From Streptomyces sp. NBC_00513 (GTDB taxonomy: Bacteria > Actinomycetota > Actinomycetes > Streptomycetales > Streptomycetaceae), in NCBI RefSeq assembly GCF_041431415.1, contig NZ_CP107845.1:5208001-5272000 (forward strand): 64,000 bases of DNA. The letters run 5' to 3'. Position numbers and translations under genes: made by a program. Below the pieces are notes generated by a model. It had not been told where the DNA came from, made no database searches, and worked only from the letters and a program-made list of their open reading frames with translations. Positions 34,545 to 47,380 of this stretch are shown here, in pieces. Each line of letters begins with the position of its first letter. The first letter of the stretch is position 1.

Positions 34545-35192
34545 ATGGCCCGGCGATACGACTGCAACGACGCGACGGACCGCAAGACGGGCCTGCGCGA
34601 AGCCGCATCCGCCGTGCGCCGCGGCGAGCTCGTCGTGCTGCCCACCGACACCCTGTACGGGATCGGTGCGGACGCCTTCAGCGCCGAGGCGGTCGGTGAC
34701 CTGCTCGCCGCCAAGGGGCGCGGCCGCAACATGCCCACCCCGGTCCTCATCGGCTCGCCGAACACCCTGCACGGCCTGGTCACGGACTTCTCCGAGCAGG
34801 CCTGGGAACTCGTCGACGCCTTCTGGCCGGGCGCGCTGACGCTGGTCGCCAAGCACCAGCCGTCGCTGGCCTGGGACCTGGGGGAGACCCGCGGGACCGT
34901 GGCCGTGCGGATGCCCCTGCACCCCGTCGCGATCGAGCTGCTGACCGAGGTCGGCCCGATGGCCGTGTCCTCGGCGAACCTGACCGGGCACCCGGCCCCC
35001 GAGGACTGCGACGCCGCCCGCGAGATGCTGGGCGACTCCGTGTCCGTGTACCTGGACGGCGGGCCGACCCCCGGCATCCAGCCGTCGTCGATCGTCGATG
35101 TCACCGGGAAGGTCCCGGTCCTGCTGCGCGAGGGCGCGCTGACCGCGGACCAGCTGCGGGAGGTCGTACCCGACCTCGAGGTGGCCCCGTGA
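34545..35192 (+). CDS. L-threonylcarbamoyladenylate synthase (Sua5/YrdC/YwlC)
   Basis: A 215-residue enzyme making threonylcarbamoyl-AMP from threonine, bicarbonate and ATP for the t6A37 modification of tRNAs reading ANN codons. YrdC signatures are clear: GELVVLPTDTLYGIGADAF, KGRGRNMPTPVLIG, FWPGALTLV, TVAVRMPLHP and PMAVSSANLTG. It lacks the Sua5 C-terminal domain, so it is the short TsaC/YwlC type. It starts with ATG after TTGAGGAGG and overlaps the next gene by four bases. Confidence 0.95.
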   Translation: MARRYDCNDATDRKTGLREAASAVRRGELVVLPTDTLYGIGADAFSAEAVGDLLAAKGRGRNMPTPVLIGSPNTLHGLVTDFSEQAWELVDAFWPGALTLVAKHQPSLAWDLGETRGTVAVRMPLHPVAIELLTEVGPMAVSSANLTGHPAPEDCDAAREMLGDSVSVYLDGGPTPGIQPSSIVDVTGKVPVLLREGALTADQLREVVPDLEVAP

Positions 35193-35842
35193 GCCCTGAG
35201 GGGCGTGGCATAGCAGGACACCTCCCGGCCGTGGCCGGGGGCGGATCCTTCCGCATACTCCACGTCAGCACCGGCAACGTGTGCCGCTCGCCGATCACCG
35301 AGCGGCTGACGCGGCACGCCCTGTCGCACCGCCTCGGCGGCCCCGTGACCGGGGACCTCATCGTGGAGAGCGCGGGCACCTGGGGCCACGAGGGGGCGCC
35401 GATGGAGGCCAACGCCGCCGCGGTCCTCGCCGACTTCGGGGCCGACGCCTCCGGGTTCACCGGGCGCGAGCTGCTGGACGAGCACGTCATACGCGCCGAC
35501 CTGGTGCTCACCGCGACCCGGGACCACCGGGCACAGGTCATCTCCATGGGCCACTCCGCGGGGCTGCGGACCTTCACCCTGAAGGAGTTCACCCGGCTCG
35601 TGCGGGCGATAGATCCGGCCACCCTGCCGCCGCTGGACGACGGCATGGCGGAGCGCGCCCGCGCCCTGGTACGGGCCGCCGCCGCGCTGCGCGGCTGGCT
35701 GCTGGCCCCCTCGCCGGACGCCGACGAGGTGTACGACCCGTACGGCGCCCCCATCACCTTCTTCCGCTCCATCGGCGACGAGATCAACCAGGCACTGGAC
35801 CCCGTGGTCACCGCCCTGACGGGCGTCACCGCAGGACGCTGA
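35189..35842 (+). CDS. Low-molecular-weight phosphotyrosine phosphatase-like protein lacking the nucleophilic Cys
   Basis: A 217-residue protein with the LMW-PTP fold. The active-site loop, normally VC-x-GN-x-CRS, reads HVSTGNVCRS: Ser27 (codon AGC) replaces the catalytic Cys, while Cys32 and Arg33 of the loop and the later DPYG (general-acid Asp) remain. A Cys-to-Ser change at this position abolishes phosphatase activity in studied LMW-PTPs while leaving ligand binding. It is therefore probably a pseudophosphatase or binds another ligand. The N-terminus has ~20 extra residues. It starts with GTG overlapping tsaC by four bases. I cannot tell whether the substitution is conserved in relatives. 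Confidence 0.82.
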   Translation: MSPEGRGIAGHLPAVAGGGSFRILHVSTGNVCRSPITERLTRHALSHRLGGPVTGDLIVESAGTWGHEGAPMEANAAAVLADFGADASGFTGRELLDEHVIRADLVLTATRDHRAQVISMGHSAGLRTFTLKEFTRLVRAIDPATLPPLDDGMAERARALVRAAAALRGWLLAPSPDADEVYDPYGAPITFFRSIGDEINQALDPVVTALTGVTAGR

Positions 35843-35932
35843 GGACTCACCCGCGCGCGGGCGCCACAAGGCGCGACGGGCACCGCGGTCCTACAGTGGG
35901 CGGTACCCGGTACACGTCTCTGGAGTCGCGCC

Positions 35933-37162
35933 ATGAGCGTCATCACCCAGCCCACGGACCTGCTGCGGCAGCAGGACCCGCAGATGGCCGACGTGCTCGC
36001 CGGAGAGGCGCGACGGCAGGCCGGCACCCTCCAGCTGATCGCCGCCGAGAACTTCACCTCGCCCGCCGTGCTCACCGCCCTCGGATCGGCGCTCGCCAAC
36101 AAGTACGCCGAGGGCTACCCGGGCGCCCGCCACCACGGCGGCTGCGAGTACGCCGACCTGGCCGAGCGGATCGCCGTCGAGCGGGCCCGCGCCCTCTTCG
36201 GGGTGGATCACGCCAATGTGCAGCCGCACTCCGGTTCCTCCGCGGTCCTCGCCGCGTACGCCGCGCTGCTGCGCCCCGGCGACACGGTCCTGGCGATGGG
36301 ACTCCCGTACGGCGGACACCTCACACACGGCTCACCCGCGAACTTCTCCGGCCGCTGGTTCGAATTCGTCGGCTACGGGCTGGACGCCGAAACGGGCCTC
36401 ATCGACTACGAACAGGTCCACGAACTCGCCCGCCGGCACCGTCCCAAGGCCATCGTCTGTGGCTCGATCTGTTACCCACGCCACCCCGAGTACGGGGTCT
36501 TCCGCCAGATCGCCGACGAGGTCGGGGCCTTCCTGATCGCGGACGCCGCGCACCCGATCGGTCTGGTCGCCGGCGGGGCGGCCCCCAGCCCCGTCCCCTA
36601 CGCGGACGTGATCTGCGCGACCACGCACAAGGTGCTGCGCGGTCCGCGCGGAGGCATGATCCTGTGCGGCGCCGAGTTCGCGGAACGGGTGGACCGGGCG
36701 GTGTTCCCCTTCACCCAGGGCGGCGCCCAGATGCACACCATCGCCGCCAAGGCCGTGGCCTTCGGGGAGGCCGCCGGGCCCGCGTTCACCACGTACGCCC
36801 ACCGGGTGGTCGCCAACGCCCGGGCGCTCGCCGAGGAGCTGGAGGCCGACGGTTTCCTCGTGACGACCGGCGGCACCGACACCCACCTGATCAGCGTCGA
36901 CCCGGCCCCCCTCGGACTGGACGGCCCGACCGCGCGCGGCCGGCTGGCCGCCGCCGGCATCGTGCTGGACACCTGCGCCCTCCCGTACGGGGAACAGCGC
37001 GGGCTCCGCCTCGGCACGGCGGCCGTGACCACGCAGGGCATGGGCGGGGCCGAGATGCGACGGATCGGAGCGCTGTTTGCGGCGGCGCTCCACGGGGAAG
37101 CCGCGAAGACCCGTACGGAGGTCGAAGAACTGACACGAGAATTTCCACCGTATGGGTACTGA
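35933..37162 (+). CDS. glyA: Serine hydroxymethyltransferase
   Basis: A 409-residue PLP enzyme interconverting serine and glycine with tetrahydrofolate, a source of one-carbon units. The PLP Lys is K233 in ATTHKVLRGPRGG; other signatures are LIAAENFTSPAVL, YAEGYPGARHHGGCEY, NVQPHSGSSAVLAAY and HPIGLVAGG. Many enzymes have T at the residue after the PLP Lys; here it is V. From genus knowledge this may be a second, non-essential copy. It stands alone between the phosphatase-like gene and the WecA-type gene. Confidence 0.93.
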   Translation: MSVITQPTDLLRQQDPQMADVLAGEARRQAGTLQLIAAENFTSPAVLTALGSALANKYAEGYPGARHHGGCEYADLAERIAVERARALFGVDHANVQPHSGSSAVLAAYAALLRPGDTVLAMGLPYGGHLTHGSPANFSGRWFEFVGYGLDAETGLIDYEQVHELARRHRPKAIVCGSICYPRHPEYGVFRQIADEVGAFLIADAAHPIGLVAGGAAPSPVPYADVICATTHKVLRGPRGGMILCGAEFAERVDRAVFPFTQGGAQMHTIAAKAVAFGEAAGPAFTTYAHRVVANARALAEELEADGFLVTTGGTDTHLISVDPAPLGLDGPTARGRLAAAGIVLDTCALPYGEQRGLRLGTAAVTTQGMGGAEMRRIGALFAAALHGEAAKTRTEVEELTREFPPYGY

Positions 37163-37278
37163 CAGGGACAAGCCGGGCGTACCGCAACCGCGGTAGCCTC
37201 CCCGCGCGTCCTCGGAGTGGGGTACATCGCAGCTAATGTGTGGGGCTGAGATGGCCGGCGATACATCTGGGGCAGCCC

Positions 37279-38613
37279 GTGCGTGAATATCTGCTGACGC
37301 TGTGCGTCACGGTCGCGGTGACCTACCTGCTGACCGGGCCCGTGCGGAAGTTCGCTATCGCGGCCGGGGCCATGCCGGAGGTGCGCGCGCGTGACGTGCA
37401 CCGAGAACCGACGCCGAGGCTCGGCGGCATCGCGATGTTCGGCGGTCTGTGCGCCGGCCTCCTGGTCGCCGACCACCTGCAGAACCTCAACGCGGTGTTC
37501 ACCGCCTCGAACGAACCGCGGGCGCTGCTCTCCGGAGCGGCGCTGATCTGGCTGGTGGGCGTCCTCGACGACAAGTTCGAGATCGACGCCCTGATCAAGC
37601 TCGGCGCCCAGATGATCGCCGCGGGCGTGATGGTCATCCAGGGTCTGACGATCCTGTGGATCCCGGTTCCCTTCATCGGAACCGTCGCGCTCACCCAGTG
37701 GCAGGGCAACCTGCTGACCGTCGCCCTGGTCGTGCTCACCATCAACGCCGTGAACTTCGTGGACGGACTCGACGGGCTCGCGGCCGGCATGGTCTGCATC
37801 ACGACCGGCGCCTTCTTCCTCTACGCGTACCGGATCTGGTTCGGCTACGGCATCGAGGCGGCGGCCCCCGCCACCCTCTTCGCCGCGATCCTGATGGGCA
37901 TGTGCCTCGGCTTCCTGCCGCACAACATGCACCCGGCCCGCATCTTCATGGGCGACTCCGGCTCGATGCTGATCGGCCTGGTGCTGGCCGCCTCGGCGAT
38001 CTCGATCACCGGGCAGGTGGACCCCGACACCATGGCGCTGTTCGCGGGTGGTGAGCGCAACGCGACCCACGCGATGCTGCCGGTCTTCATCCCGCTGGTC
38101 CTGCCGCTGACGATCATCGCGATCCCGATGGCCGACCTGGTGCTGGCCGTCGTCCGGCGCACCTGGAAGGGCCAGTCGCCGTTCGCGGCGGACCGCGGCC
38201 ACCTGCACCACCGACTGCTGGAACTGGGGCACTCGCACAGCCGCGCGGTGCTCATCATGTACTTCTGGTCCGGCCTGATCGCCTTCGGCGCGGTGGCCTA
38301 TTCCGTGCACTCCACCTCGATGTGGATCGTGCTCGCCATCGCGGCGCTGAGCGCGCTGGGCCTCGTCCTCCTGCTGCTGCCGCGGTTCACCCCGCGCGCG
38401 CCGAGGTGGGCGGAGGGCCTCGTACCGCCGCGGTACCGGCACGCGGAGCGGGCCGCGGAGGCGGCGGCCGAGGCGGCCGCGCAGGACGCGACGGGCACGG
38501 AGCCGGAGCCGGCCCGCCCGATCGCGGCCGGGGTGTCCGGCGTCAACGGCGCGACTGCGATTGGCCCCCGTTCTCGCCTCCCCGACCGGCGTAAGGCCGG
38601 TTCCGCGCGCTGA
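37279..38613 (+). CDS. WecA/MraY-type polyprenyl-phosphate N-acetylhexosamine-1-phosphate transferase
   Basis: A 444-residue polytopic membrane enzyme starting a lipid-linked glycan by transferring sugar-1-phosphate to undecaprenyl phosphate. Family motifs: REPTPRLGGIAMF (first loop), GVLDDKFEI (Asp pair), NAVNFVDGLDGLAAG, ARIFMGDSGSMLIGL, and the RGHLHHRLLELGHSH loop typical of WecA rather than MraY. About ten transmembrane segments; the last ~90 residues are an Ala/Glu/Pro-rich cytoplasmic tail. It starts with GTG at 37279. It probably feeds wall glycopolymers, matching the LCP ligase upstream. Confidence 0.93.
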   Translation: MREYLLTLCVTVAVTYLLTGPVRKFAIAAGAMPEVRARDVHREPTPRLGGIAMFGGLCAGLLVADHLQNLNAVFTASNEPRALLSGAALIWLVGVLDDKFEIDALIKLGAQMIAAGVMVIQGLTILWIPVPFIGTVALTQWQGNLLTVALVVLTINAVNFVDGLDGLAAGMVCITTGAFFLYAYRIWFGYGIEAAAPATLFAAILMGMCLGFLPHNMHPARIFMGDSGSMLIGLVLAASAISITGQVDPDTMALFAGGERNATHAMLPVFIPLVLPLTIIAIPMADLVLAVVRRTWKGQSPFAADRGHLHHRLLELGHSHSRAVLIMYFWSGLIAFGAVAYSVHSTSMWIVLAIAALSALGLVLLLLPRFTPRAPRWAEGLVPPRYRHAERAAEAAAEAAAQDATGTEPEPARPIAAGVSGVNGATAIGPRSRLPDRRKAGSAR

Positions 38614-38744
38614 CGCCGGAGGCGCATGTCCGACATGAACTCCCTTTACCAGACAAGTCACATGGCTGTCCTGCACACACGCGCAGGGTCACTCTCATGT
38701 GTGACAGTCAGCACACCCACCGGGTAAAGCTCTCATCAAATACT

Positions 38745-38762
38745 TTGTGATACCGTTCACTA
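38745..38762. promoter_or_regulatory. Candidate Rex operator before the atp operon
   Basis: TTGTGATACCGTTCACTA is an 18-bp imperfect palindrome. It matches the Streptomyces Rex operator consensus as I recall it (TTGTGAANNNNTTCACAA) at all but two defined positions. Rex is an NADH-sensing repressor of respiratory genes. The site is 128 bases upstream of the atpI start. Confidence 0.65.
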
Positions 38763-38782
38763 AACCCGGCGACAGAGCCGAA

Positions 38783-38802
38783 GGACCGTAGTGCGACGGT
38801 CC
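38783..38802 (+). promoter_or_regulatory. Leader hairpin upstream of atpI
   Basis: GGACCGT and ACGGTCC pair perfectly around six bases, 88 bases before the atpI start. It would lie in the leader if transcription begins near the Rex-like site. Role unknown. Confidence 0.4.
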
Positions 38803-38889
38803 ATTGGCCCGAGGCTCTCACTCGGACCGGGCTTACGCTCGTCCCGTACGAGTCCCGTATACCCCCACCATCACGCGGAGCCATGCGCC

Positions 38890-39336
38890 ATGCTGTCCGA
38901 TGACGCCCGATCCCTTTTGCATACCGCGGTACCCACCGCTGTGGTCGGCCTTGTGGCCGCTGCCGTCAGCGGCGTCGTAGCCGGCGGGAAGGGGGCTCTC
39001 GGGGCCGTCATGGCCACGATCATCGTGATCCTGTTCATGGGGATCGGTTTTGTCATCCTGCAGCGGACGGCACGATCGCTGCCGCATCTGTTCCAGATGA
39101 TGGGTCTGGCGCTCTACACGACCCAGATCCTGCTGCTCTTCGTCTTCGTCGCCGTGTTCAAGAACACGACGCTGTTCAATCCCAGGGCATTCGCGATCAC
39201 CATCGTCGCGGCGACCCTTGCTTGGATCGCCGCGCAGACGCGCGCGCACATGAAGGCCAAGATCCTTTACGTCGAGCCCGAGTCCGCCAAGCGCGACAAG
39301 GGTGAGAAGCCCGAAAACACGGGGTCCTCTTCGTGA
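38890..39336 (+). CDS. atpI: ATP synthase accessory protein I
   Basis: A 148-residue membrane protein with four hydrophobic segments (about 10-30, 35-58, 72-95 and 98-118) and a charged C-terminal tail. AtpI is not part of the finished enzyme; it is thought to help assemble the c-ring or insert c subunits. Its position as first gene of the atp operon supports the call more than its weakly conserved sequence. ATG at 38890 is selected to start MLSDDARSLL. Confidence 0.85.
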   Translation: MLSDDARSLLHTAVPTAVVGLVAAAVSGVVAGGKGALGAVMATIIVILFMGIGFVILQRTARSLPHLFQMMGLALYTTQILLLFVFVAVFKNTTLFNPRAFAITIVAATLAWIAAQTRAHMKAKILYVEPESAKRDKGEKPENTGSSS

Positions 39337-39561
39337 ACGGTAGGGGCGGAATAAGTGCGCGTTCGAGATGCTGCTATCGTCCGGTGCCAACTGCGGCATC
39401 GCGGGCGCAGGCATCTGAGCTGACGCCTGCTTCAACGCGAGGCTCACTGCCTGCAAGCCGCCCCCACATCCGTAAGACCAGTCCCGTGCCGAACCGCGGC
39501 TGTGCGCCGCGCCGACACAACGAGGTTGCCGTACCTATGCGCCACGCTGAAGGAGCCCGCG

Positions 39562-40383
39562 GTGAGTGCTGACCCGACGCAGGTGCTCGCCTTCGAGACC
39601 GATTGCCACATCTTCGACGGCTGTGGCTTCCCGGCTCCTGGCCTGCACTCGTTCCTGTTCGAGCCGATCTTCGGCGACATCGACGGCACCGTCTACTTCA
39701 ACAAGACGATGCTGTTGGCCCTGCTCGGGTCGATCATCATCGTCGGATTCTTCTGGGCCGCCTTCCGCAAGCCGAAGCTGGTTCCCGGAAAGCTCCAGAT
39801 GGTCGCCGAAGCCGGATACGACTTCGTGCGCCGCGGGATCGTCTACGAGACGCTCGGCAAGAAGGAAGGCGAGAAGTACGTCCCCTTCATGGTCGCGACG
39901 TTCTTCTTCGTCTGGATGCTGAACCTCTGGTCGATCGTCCCGCTCGCGCAGTTCCCGGTGACCGCGGTCATCGCGTACCCGGCGGGTCTCGCCCTGGTCA
40001 TCTACTTCATGTGGATGTCGGTCACCTTCAAGCGCCACGGCTTCGTCGGCGGTCTGAAGAACCTCACGGGCTACGACAAGTCGCTCGGCGGGATCCTGCC
40101 GCTGGTCATGCTCATCGAGTTCTTCTCGAACGTGATCGTCCGACCGTTCACGCACGCGGTCCGTCTCTTCGCGAACATGTTCGCCGGCCACACCCTGCTG
40201 CTGCTCTTCACGATCGCCAGCTGGTACCTGCTGAACGGCATCGGTATCGCCTACGCGGGTGTGTCGTTCGTGATGGTCATCGTGATGACCGCGTTCGAGC
40301 TCTTCATCCAGGCTGTCCAGGCCTACGTCTTCGTACTGCTGGCCTGCAGCTTCATTCAGGGCGCCGTCGCCGAGCACCACTGA
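39562..40383 (+). CDS. atpB: ATP synthase subunit a
   Basis: A 273-residue Fo subunit forming the proton half-channels next to the c-ring. It has 5-6 membrane helices; the essential Arg lies in THAVRLFANMFAGHTLL, and a second functional helix is FELFIQAVQAYVFVLL. GTG at 39562 follows GAAGGAG. There is a 225-bp spacer after atpI with no clear structure, leaving room for an internal promoter. Confidence 0.97.
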   Translation: MSADPTQVLAFETDCHIFDGCGFPAPGLHSFLFEPIFGDIDGTVYFNKTMLLALLGSIIIVGFFWAAFRKPKLVPGKLQMVAEAGYDFVRRGIVYETLGKKEGEKYVPFMVATFFFVWMLNLWSIVPLAQFPVTAVIAYPAGLALVIYFMWMSVTFKRHGFVGGLKNLTGYDKSLGGILPLVMLIEFFSNVIVRPFTHAVRLFANMFAGHTLLLLFTIASWYLLNGIGIAYAGVSFVMVIVMTAFELFIQAVQAYVFVLLACSFIQGAVAEHH

Positions 40384-40707
<324 letters not shown>

Positions 40708-40747
40708 TTCCGGTAGCGGACAGACCCTTTAGACGGAAGGCACTGAT

Positions 40748-41293
40748 GTGAACCCTCTGGTTCAGCTCGCGGCCGAAGAGGCGGAAAACCCCCTCATCCC
40801 GCCGATCCCCGAGCTTGTCATCGGCCTGATCGCCTTTGTCATCGTCTTCGGTTTCCTCGCGAAGAAGCTCCTCCCGAACATCAACAAGGTTCTGGATGAG
40901 CGTCGCGAGGCCATCGAGGGTGGCATCGAGAAGGCCGAGGCAGCCCAGACCGAGGCTCAGAGCGTCCTCGAGCAGTACAAGGCTCAGCTCGCCGAAGCCC
41001 GGCACGAGGCCGCGCGCCTGCGCCAGGAAGCGCTGGAGCAGGGCACTGCGCTCAAGGAAGAACTGCGCGCAGAGGGCCAGCGGCAGCGTGAGGAGATCAT
41101 CGCTGCCGGCCACGCCCAGATCGCGGCAGACCGCAAGGCCGCCTCGCAGGCACTGCGTCAGGACGTGGGCAAGCTCGCCACCGACCTGGCCGGAAAGCTC
41201 GTCGGCGAGTCCCTTGAGGACCACGCCCGGCAGAGCCGCACGATCGACCGTTTCCTCGGCGAGCTCGAGGAGAAGGCCGAGGCCGCCCGATGA
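40748..41293 (+). CDS. atpF: ATP synthase subunit b
   Basis: A 181-residue peripheral-stalk subunit: one N-terminal membrane helix (about 22-42) and a long Ala/Glu/Gln/Arg-rich coiled coil to the C-terminus. It starts with GTG at 40748 with ACGGAAGG upstream. Its stop overlaps atpH by four bases (ATGA). Confidence 0.97.
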   Translation: MNPLVQLAAEEAENPLIPPIPELVIGLIAFVIVFGFLAKKLLPNINKVLDERREAIEGGIEKAEAAQTEAQSVLEQYKAQLAEARHEAARLRQEALEQGTALKEELRAEGQRQREEIIAAGHAQIAADRKAASQALRQDVGKLATDLAGKLVGESLEDHARQSRTIDRFLGELEEKAEAAR

Positions 41294-42105
41294 ACGGAGC
41301 GAGCCGCGAGGCACTGGCCTCAGCGCGTGAGCGTCTCGACGCGCTGATGGACAACACGTCCGTCGACGCGACGAAGCTCGCCGGTGAGCTGGCTGCCGTC
41401 ACCGCGCTGCTCGACCGTGAGGTCTCGCTGCGTCGGGTCATCACGGACCCGGCGCAGCCCGGCGAGGCCAAGGCCGAGCTCGTGGGTCGCCTGCTGGCCG
41501 ACCAGGTCGGCGGGGAAACCCTCGACCTGGTGTCCGGCATGGCGCGCTCCCGCTGGTCGCAGTCCCGCGACCTGGTGGACTCGCTCGAGGCACTGGCGGC
41601 CACTGCCGACCTCACCGCGGCCCAGCAGGCGAACGGGCTCGACAACGTCGAGGACGAGCTGTTCCGGTTCGGCCGGATCGTCGCCTCGAACACCGGGCTG
41701 CGCTCCGCGCTGACCGATCGGGCGGCCACCGCCGCCGCCAAGAGCGAGCTGCTGCGCAGCCTGCTCGGCGGCAAGGCGAACGCGGTCACCGAACGACTGG
41801 TGACCCGACTCGTCACGCACCCGCGTGGACGTAGCCTGGAAGCGGGACTCGACTCCCTTTCCACGCTCGCCGCCGAGCGCCGCAACCGCATGGTCGCCAT
41901 CGTGACCACCGCGGTTCCGCTCAGCGACGCGCAGAAGCAGCGTCTCGGCGCGGTGCTGGCCAAGCTGTACGGCCGCCAGATGCACCTCAACCTCGACGTG
42001 GACCCCACGGTCCTCGGCGGGATCGTGGTGCGGGTCGGCGACGAGGTCATCGACGGCACCATCGCGGACCGCCTCTCCGAGGCGACCCGCCGCATGGCCG
42101 GCTGA
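41290..42105 (+). CDS. atpH: ATP synthase subunit delta
   Basis: A 271-residue stalk subunit joining F1 to b. It is longer than the ~180-residue E. coli delta, as normal in actinobacteria: an extra N-terminal helical part precedes the canonical OSCP domain. The C-terminal end has the family segment DVDPTVLGGIVVRVGDEVIDGT. It is translationally coupled to atpF. Confidence 0.96.
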   Translation: MNGASREALASARERLDALMDNTSVDATKLAGELAAVTALLDREVSLRRVITDPAQPGEAKAELVGRLLADQVGGETLDLVSGMARSRWSQSRDLVDSLEALAATADLTAAQQANGLDNVEDELFRFGRIVASNTGLRSALTDRAATAAAKSELLRSLLGGKANAVTERLVTRLVTHPRGRSLEAGLDSLSTLAAERRNRMVAIVTTAVPLSDAQKQRLGAVLAKLYGRQMHLNLDVDPTVLGGIVVRVGDEVIDGTIADRLSEATRRMAG

Positions 42106-42172
42106 CCAGCCACCAACTAGAACAAAGCATTCCTAGCGGCCCGGTTGGGCCGTGCAGAACTTGCAGAAGATT

Positions 42173-42190
42173 CCTGGGGGTCGCCCCCAG
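42173..42190 (+). promoter_or_regulatory. Hairpin in the atpH-atpA spacer
   Basis: CTGGGGG-TCG-CCCCCAG, a 7-bp stem with three-base loop in a 130-bp spacer, resembles a hairpin abundant between Streptomyces genes. It is 46 bases before the atpA start and could affect mRNA processing or stability. Upstream, GCCCGGTTGGGC is a second small stem. Confidence 0.6.
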
Positions 42191-42235
42191 ACCCCTAAGA
42201 AGCTTCAGGCCCAACAAGGAGAGCAGGGAACCCAG

Positions 42236-43831
<1,596 letters not shown>

Positions 43832-43851
43832 CGACGGAAGGGACCTGACTC

Positions 43852-46211
<2,360 letters not shown>

Positions 46212-46243
46212 AGCCCCGCTCCTCGTGAGCAGAGCTGATTGAC

Positions 46244-46274
46244 GGAGAGGGGCGGGTGCGTCCCGTCCCTCTCC
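46244..46274 (+). terminator. Hairpin between atpD and atpC
   Basis: GGAGAGGGGCGGG pairs with CCCGTCCCTCTCC over 13 bp with one G-U, loop TGCGT. It is 32 bases after the atpD stop and 65 before atpC, so it may partly terminate and lower epsilon output, or mark an mRNA 3' end. Confidence 0.7.
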
Positions 46275-46339
46275 CCACGCCCATTAGAATTTGACCCAAC
46301 ACCCGGCCGACCCGCCGGGTGGTGACCCGAGGAGCCACC

Positions 46340-46714
46340 TTGGCTGCTGAGCTGCACGTCGAGCTGGTCGCGGCGGACCGCAATGTCTGGTCCGGCGAGG
46401 CCACCCTTGTTGTCGCCCGCACCACGTCCGGCGACATCGGCGTCATGCCCGGTCACCAGCCGCTTCTCGGTGTGCTGGAATCGGGCCCTGTGACCATCCG
46501 CACCAGCGAGGGCGGCACTGTCGTCGCCGCGGTGCACGGCGGATTCATCTCGTTCGCGGACAACAAGTTGTCGCTGCTGGCCGAGATCGCCGAGCTCGCG
46601 GACGAGATTGACGTCCAGCGGGCGGAGCGGGCACTGGATCGCGCGAAGTCGGAGGCCGACGCGGCCGCCGAGCGTCGCGCGGATGTCCGACTGCGCGCGG
46701 TAACGGGGCACTGA
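46340..46714 (+). CDS. atpC: ATP synthase subunit epsilon
   Basis: A 124-residue F1 subunit that couples rotor to c-ring and inhibits ATP hydrolysis. The N-terminal beta barrel has GDIGVMPGHQPLLGVL; a short helical C-terminal region follows. The start is TTG at 46340, with GAGGAG at good spacing; upstream in-frame GTG codons lack one. It is the last atp gene. Confidence 0.95.
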   Translation: MAAELHVELVAADRNVWSGEATLVVARTTSGDIGVMPGHQPLLGVLESGPVTIRTSEGGTVVAAVHGGFISFADNKLSLLAEIAELADEIDVQRAERALDRAKSEADAAAERRADVRLRAVTGH

Positions 46715-46737
46715 GCCCCGTACCGAATAGTGTGCGA

Positions 46738-46787
46738 CCTCAGCCGCGGTTCGTTCTGGAATTTTCCAGACCGGGTCGCGGCTGAGG
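46738..46787 (+). terminator. Terminator of the atp operon
   Basis: CCTCAGCCGCG (46738-46748) pairs perfectly with CGCGGCTGAGG (46777-46787); the interior forms a second small stem TCTGGA/TCCAGA. It lies 24 bases after the atpC stop. Confidence 0.85.
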
Positions 46788-46837
46788 CGATGTACGTCCG
46801 TTTTTCGCATGGCGGTATTCGATGAGCGAGGAGGTCG

Positions 46838-47293
46838 GTGAAGATGCTCCTCGCTCTGCTTGTGAGCGGCCTGATCGTGGTCTTGTTGGCGATCGGGCTC
46901 TTTGTCTTCGGGCTGCGCCGGAGACTGATCCAGCGGTCCGGGGGGACCTTCGACTGCAGCCTGCGGTGGGGCGGTGTGGCCGAGGGGCCCGACGTCTCCG
47001 GCAAGGGATGGGTGTACGGGGTCGCCCGCTACAGCGGTGACCGGATCGAATGGTTCCGGGTCTTCAGCTACTCCCCGCGCCCGCGCCGGCTGCTGGAGCG
47101 TTCCTCCATCGAGGTCCTCGCCCGCCGCGCGCCCGAGGGCGAGGAGGAGCTGGCGCTGCTGTCGGACGCCGTCGTGCTCGGCTGTTCCCACCGGGGGACG
47201 CGCCTGGAGCTGGCGATGAGCGACGACGCGCTGACCGGTTTCCTGGCCTGGCTGGAGGCGGCGCCTCCCGGCCAGCGGGTGAACGTGGCCTGA
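46838..47293 (+). CDS. DUF2550 family membrane protein
   Basis: A 151-residue protein with one N-terminal transmembrane helix (about 3-24) and a strand-rich cytoplasmic domain starting RRRLIQRSGGTFDCSL, matching the actinobacterial DUF2550 family that typically follows atpC. GTG at 46838 has GAGGAGG upstream. Function is unknown. It converges with chiC across a 16-bp hairpin. Confidence 0.88.
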   Translation: MKMLLALLVSGLIVVLLAIGLFVFGLRRRLIQRSGGTFDCSLRWGGVAEGPDVSGKGWVYGVARYSGDRIEWFRVFSYSPRPRRLLERSSIEVLARRAPEGEEELALLSDAVVLGCSHRGTRLELAMSDDALTGFLAWLEAAPPGQRVNVA

Positions 47294-47311
47294 GCGGTAC
47301 CGGCACGTGAG

Positions 47312-47352
47312 GAAGCCGGGGAGAAGGGGGACGGACCCTTCTCCCCGGCTTC
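47312..47352. terminator. Bidirectional terminator between DUF2550 gene and chiC
   Basis: GAAGCCGGGGAGAAGG and its exact complement form a 16-bp stem with a nine-base loop, between convergent stops at 47293 and 47381. Confidence 0.9.
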
Positions 47353-47380
47353 GTCGGTTCACCGGTGCGGAGCGCGGGGG

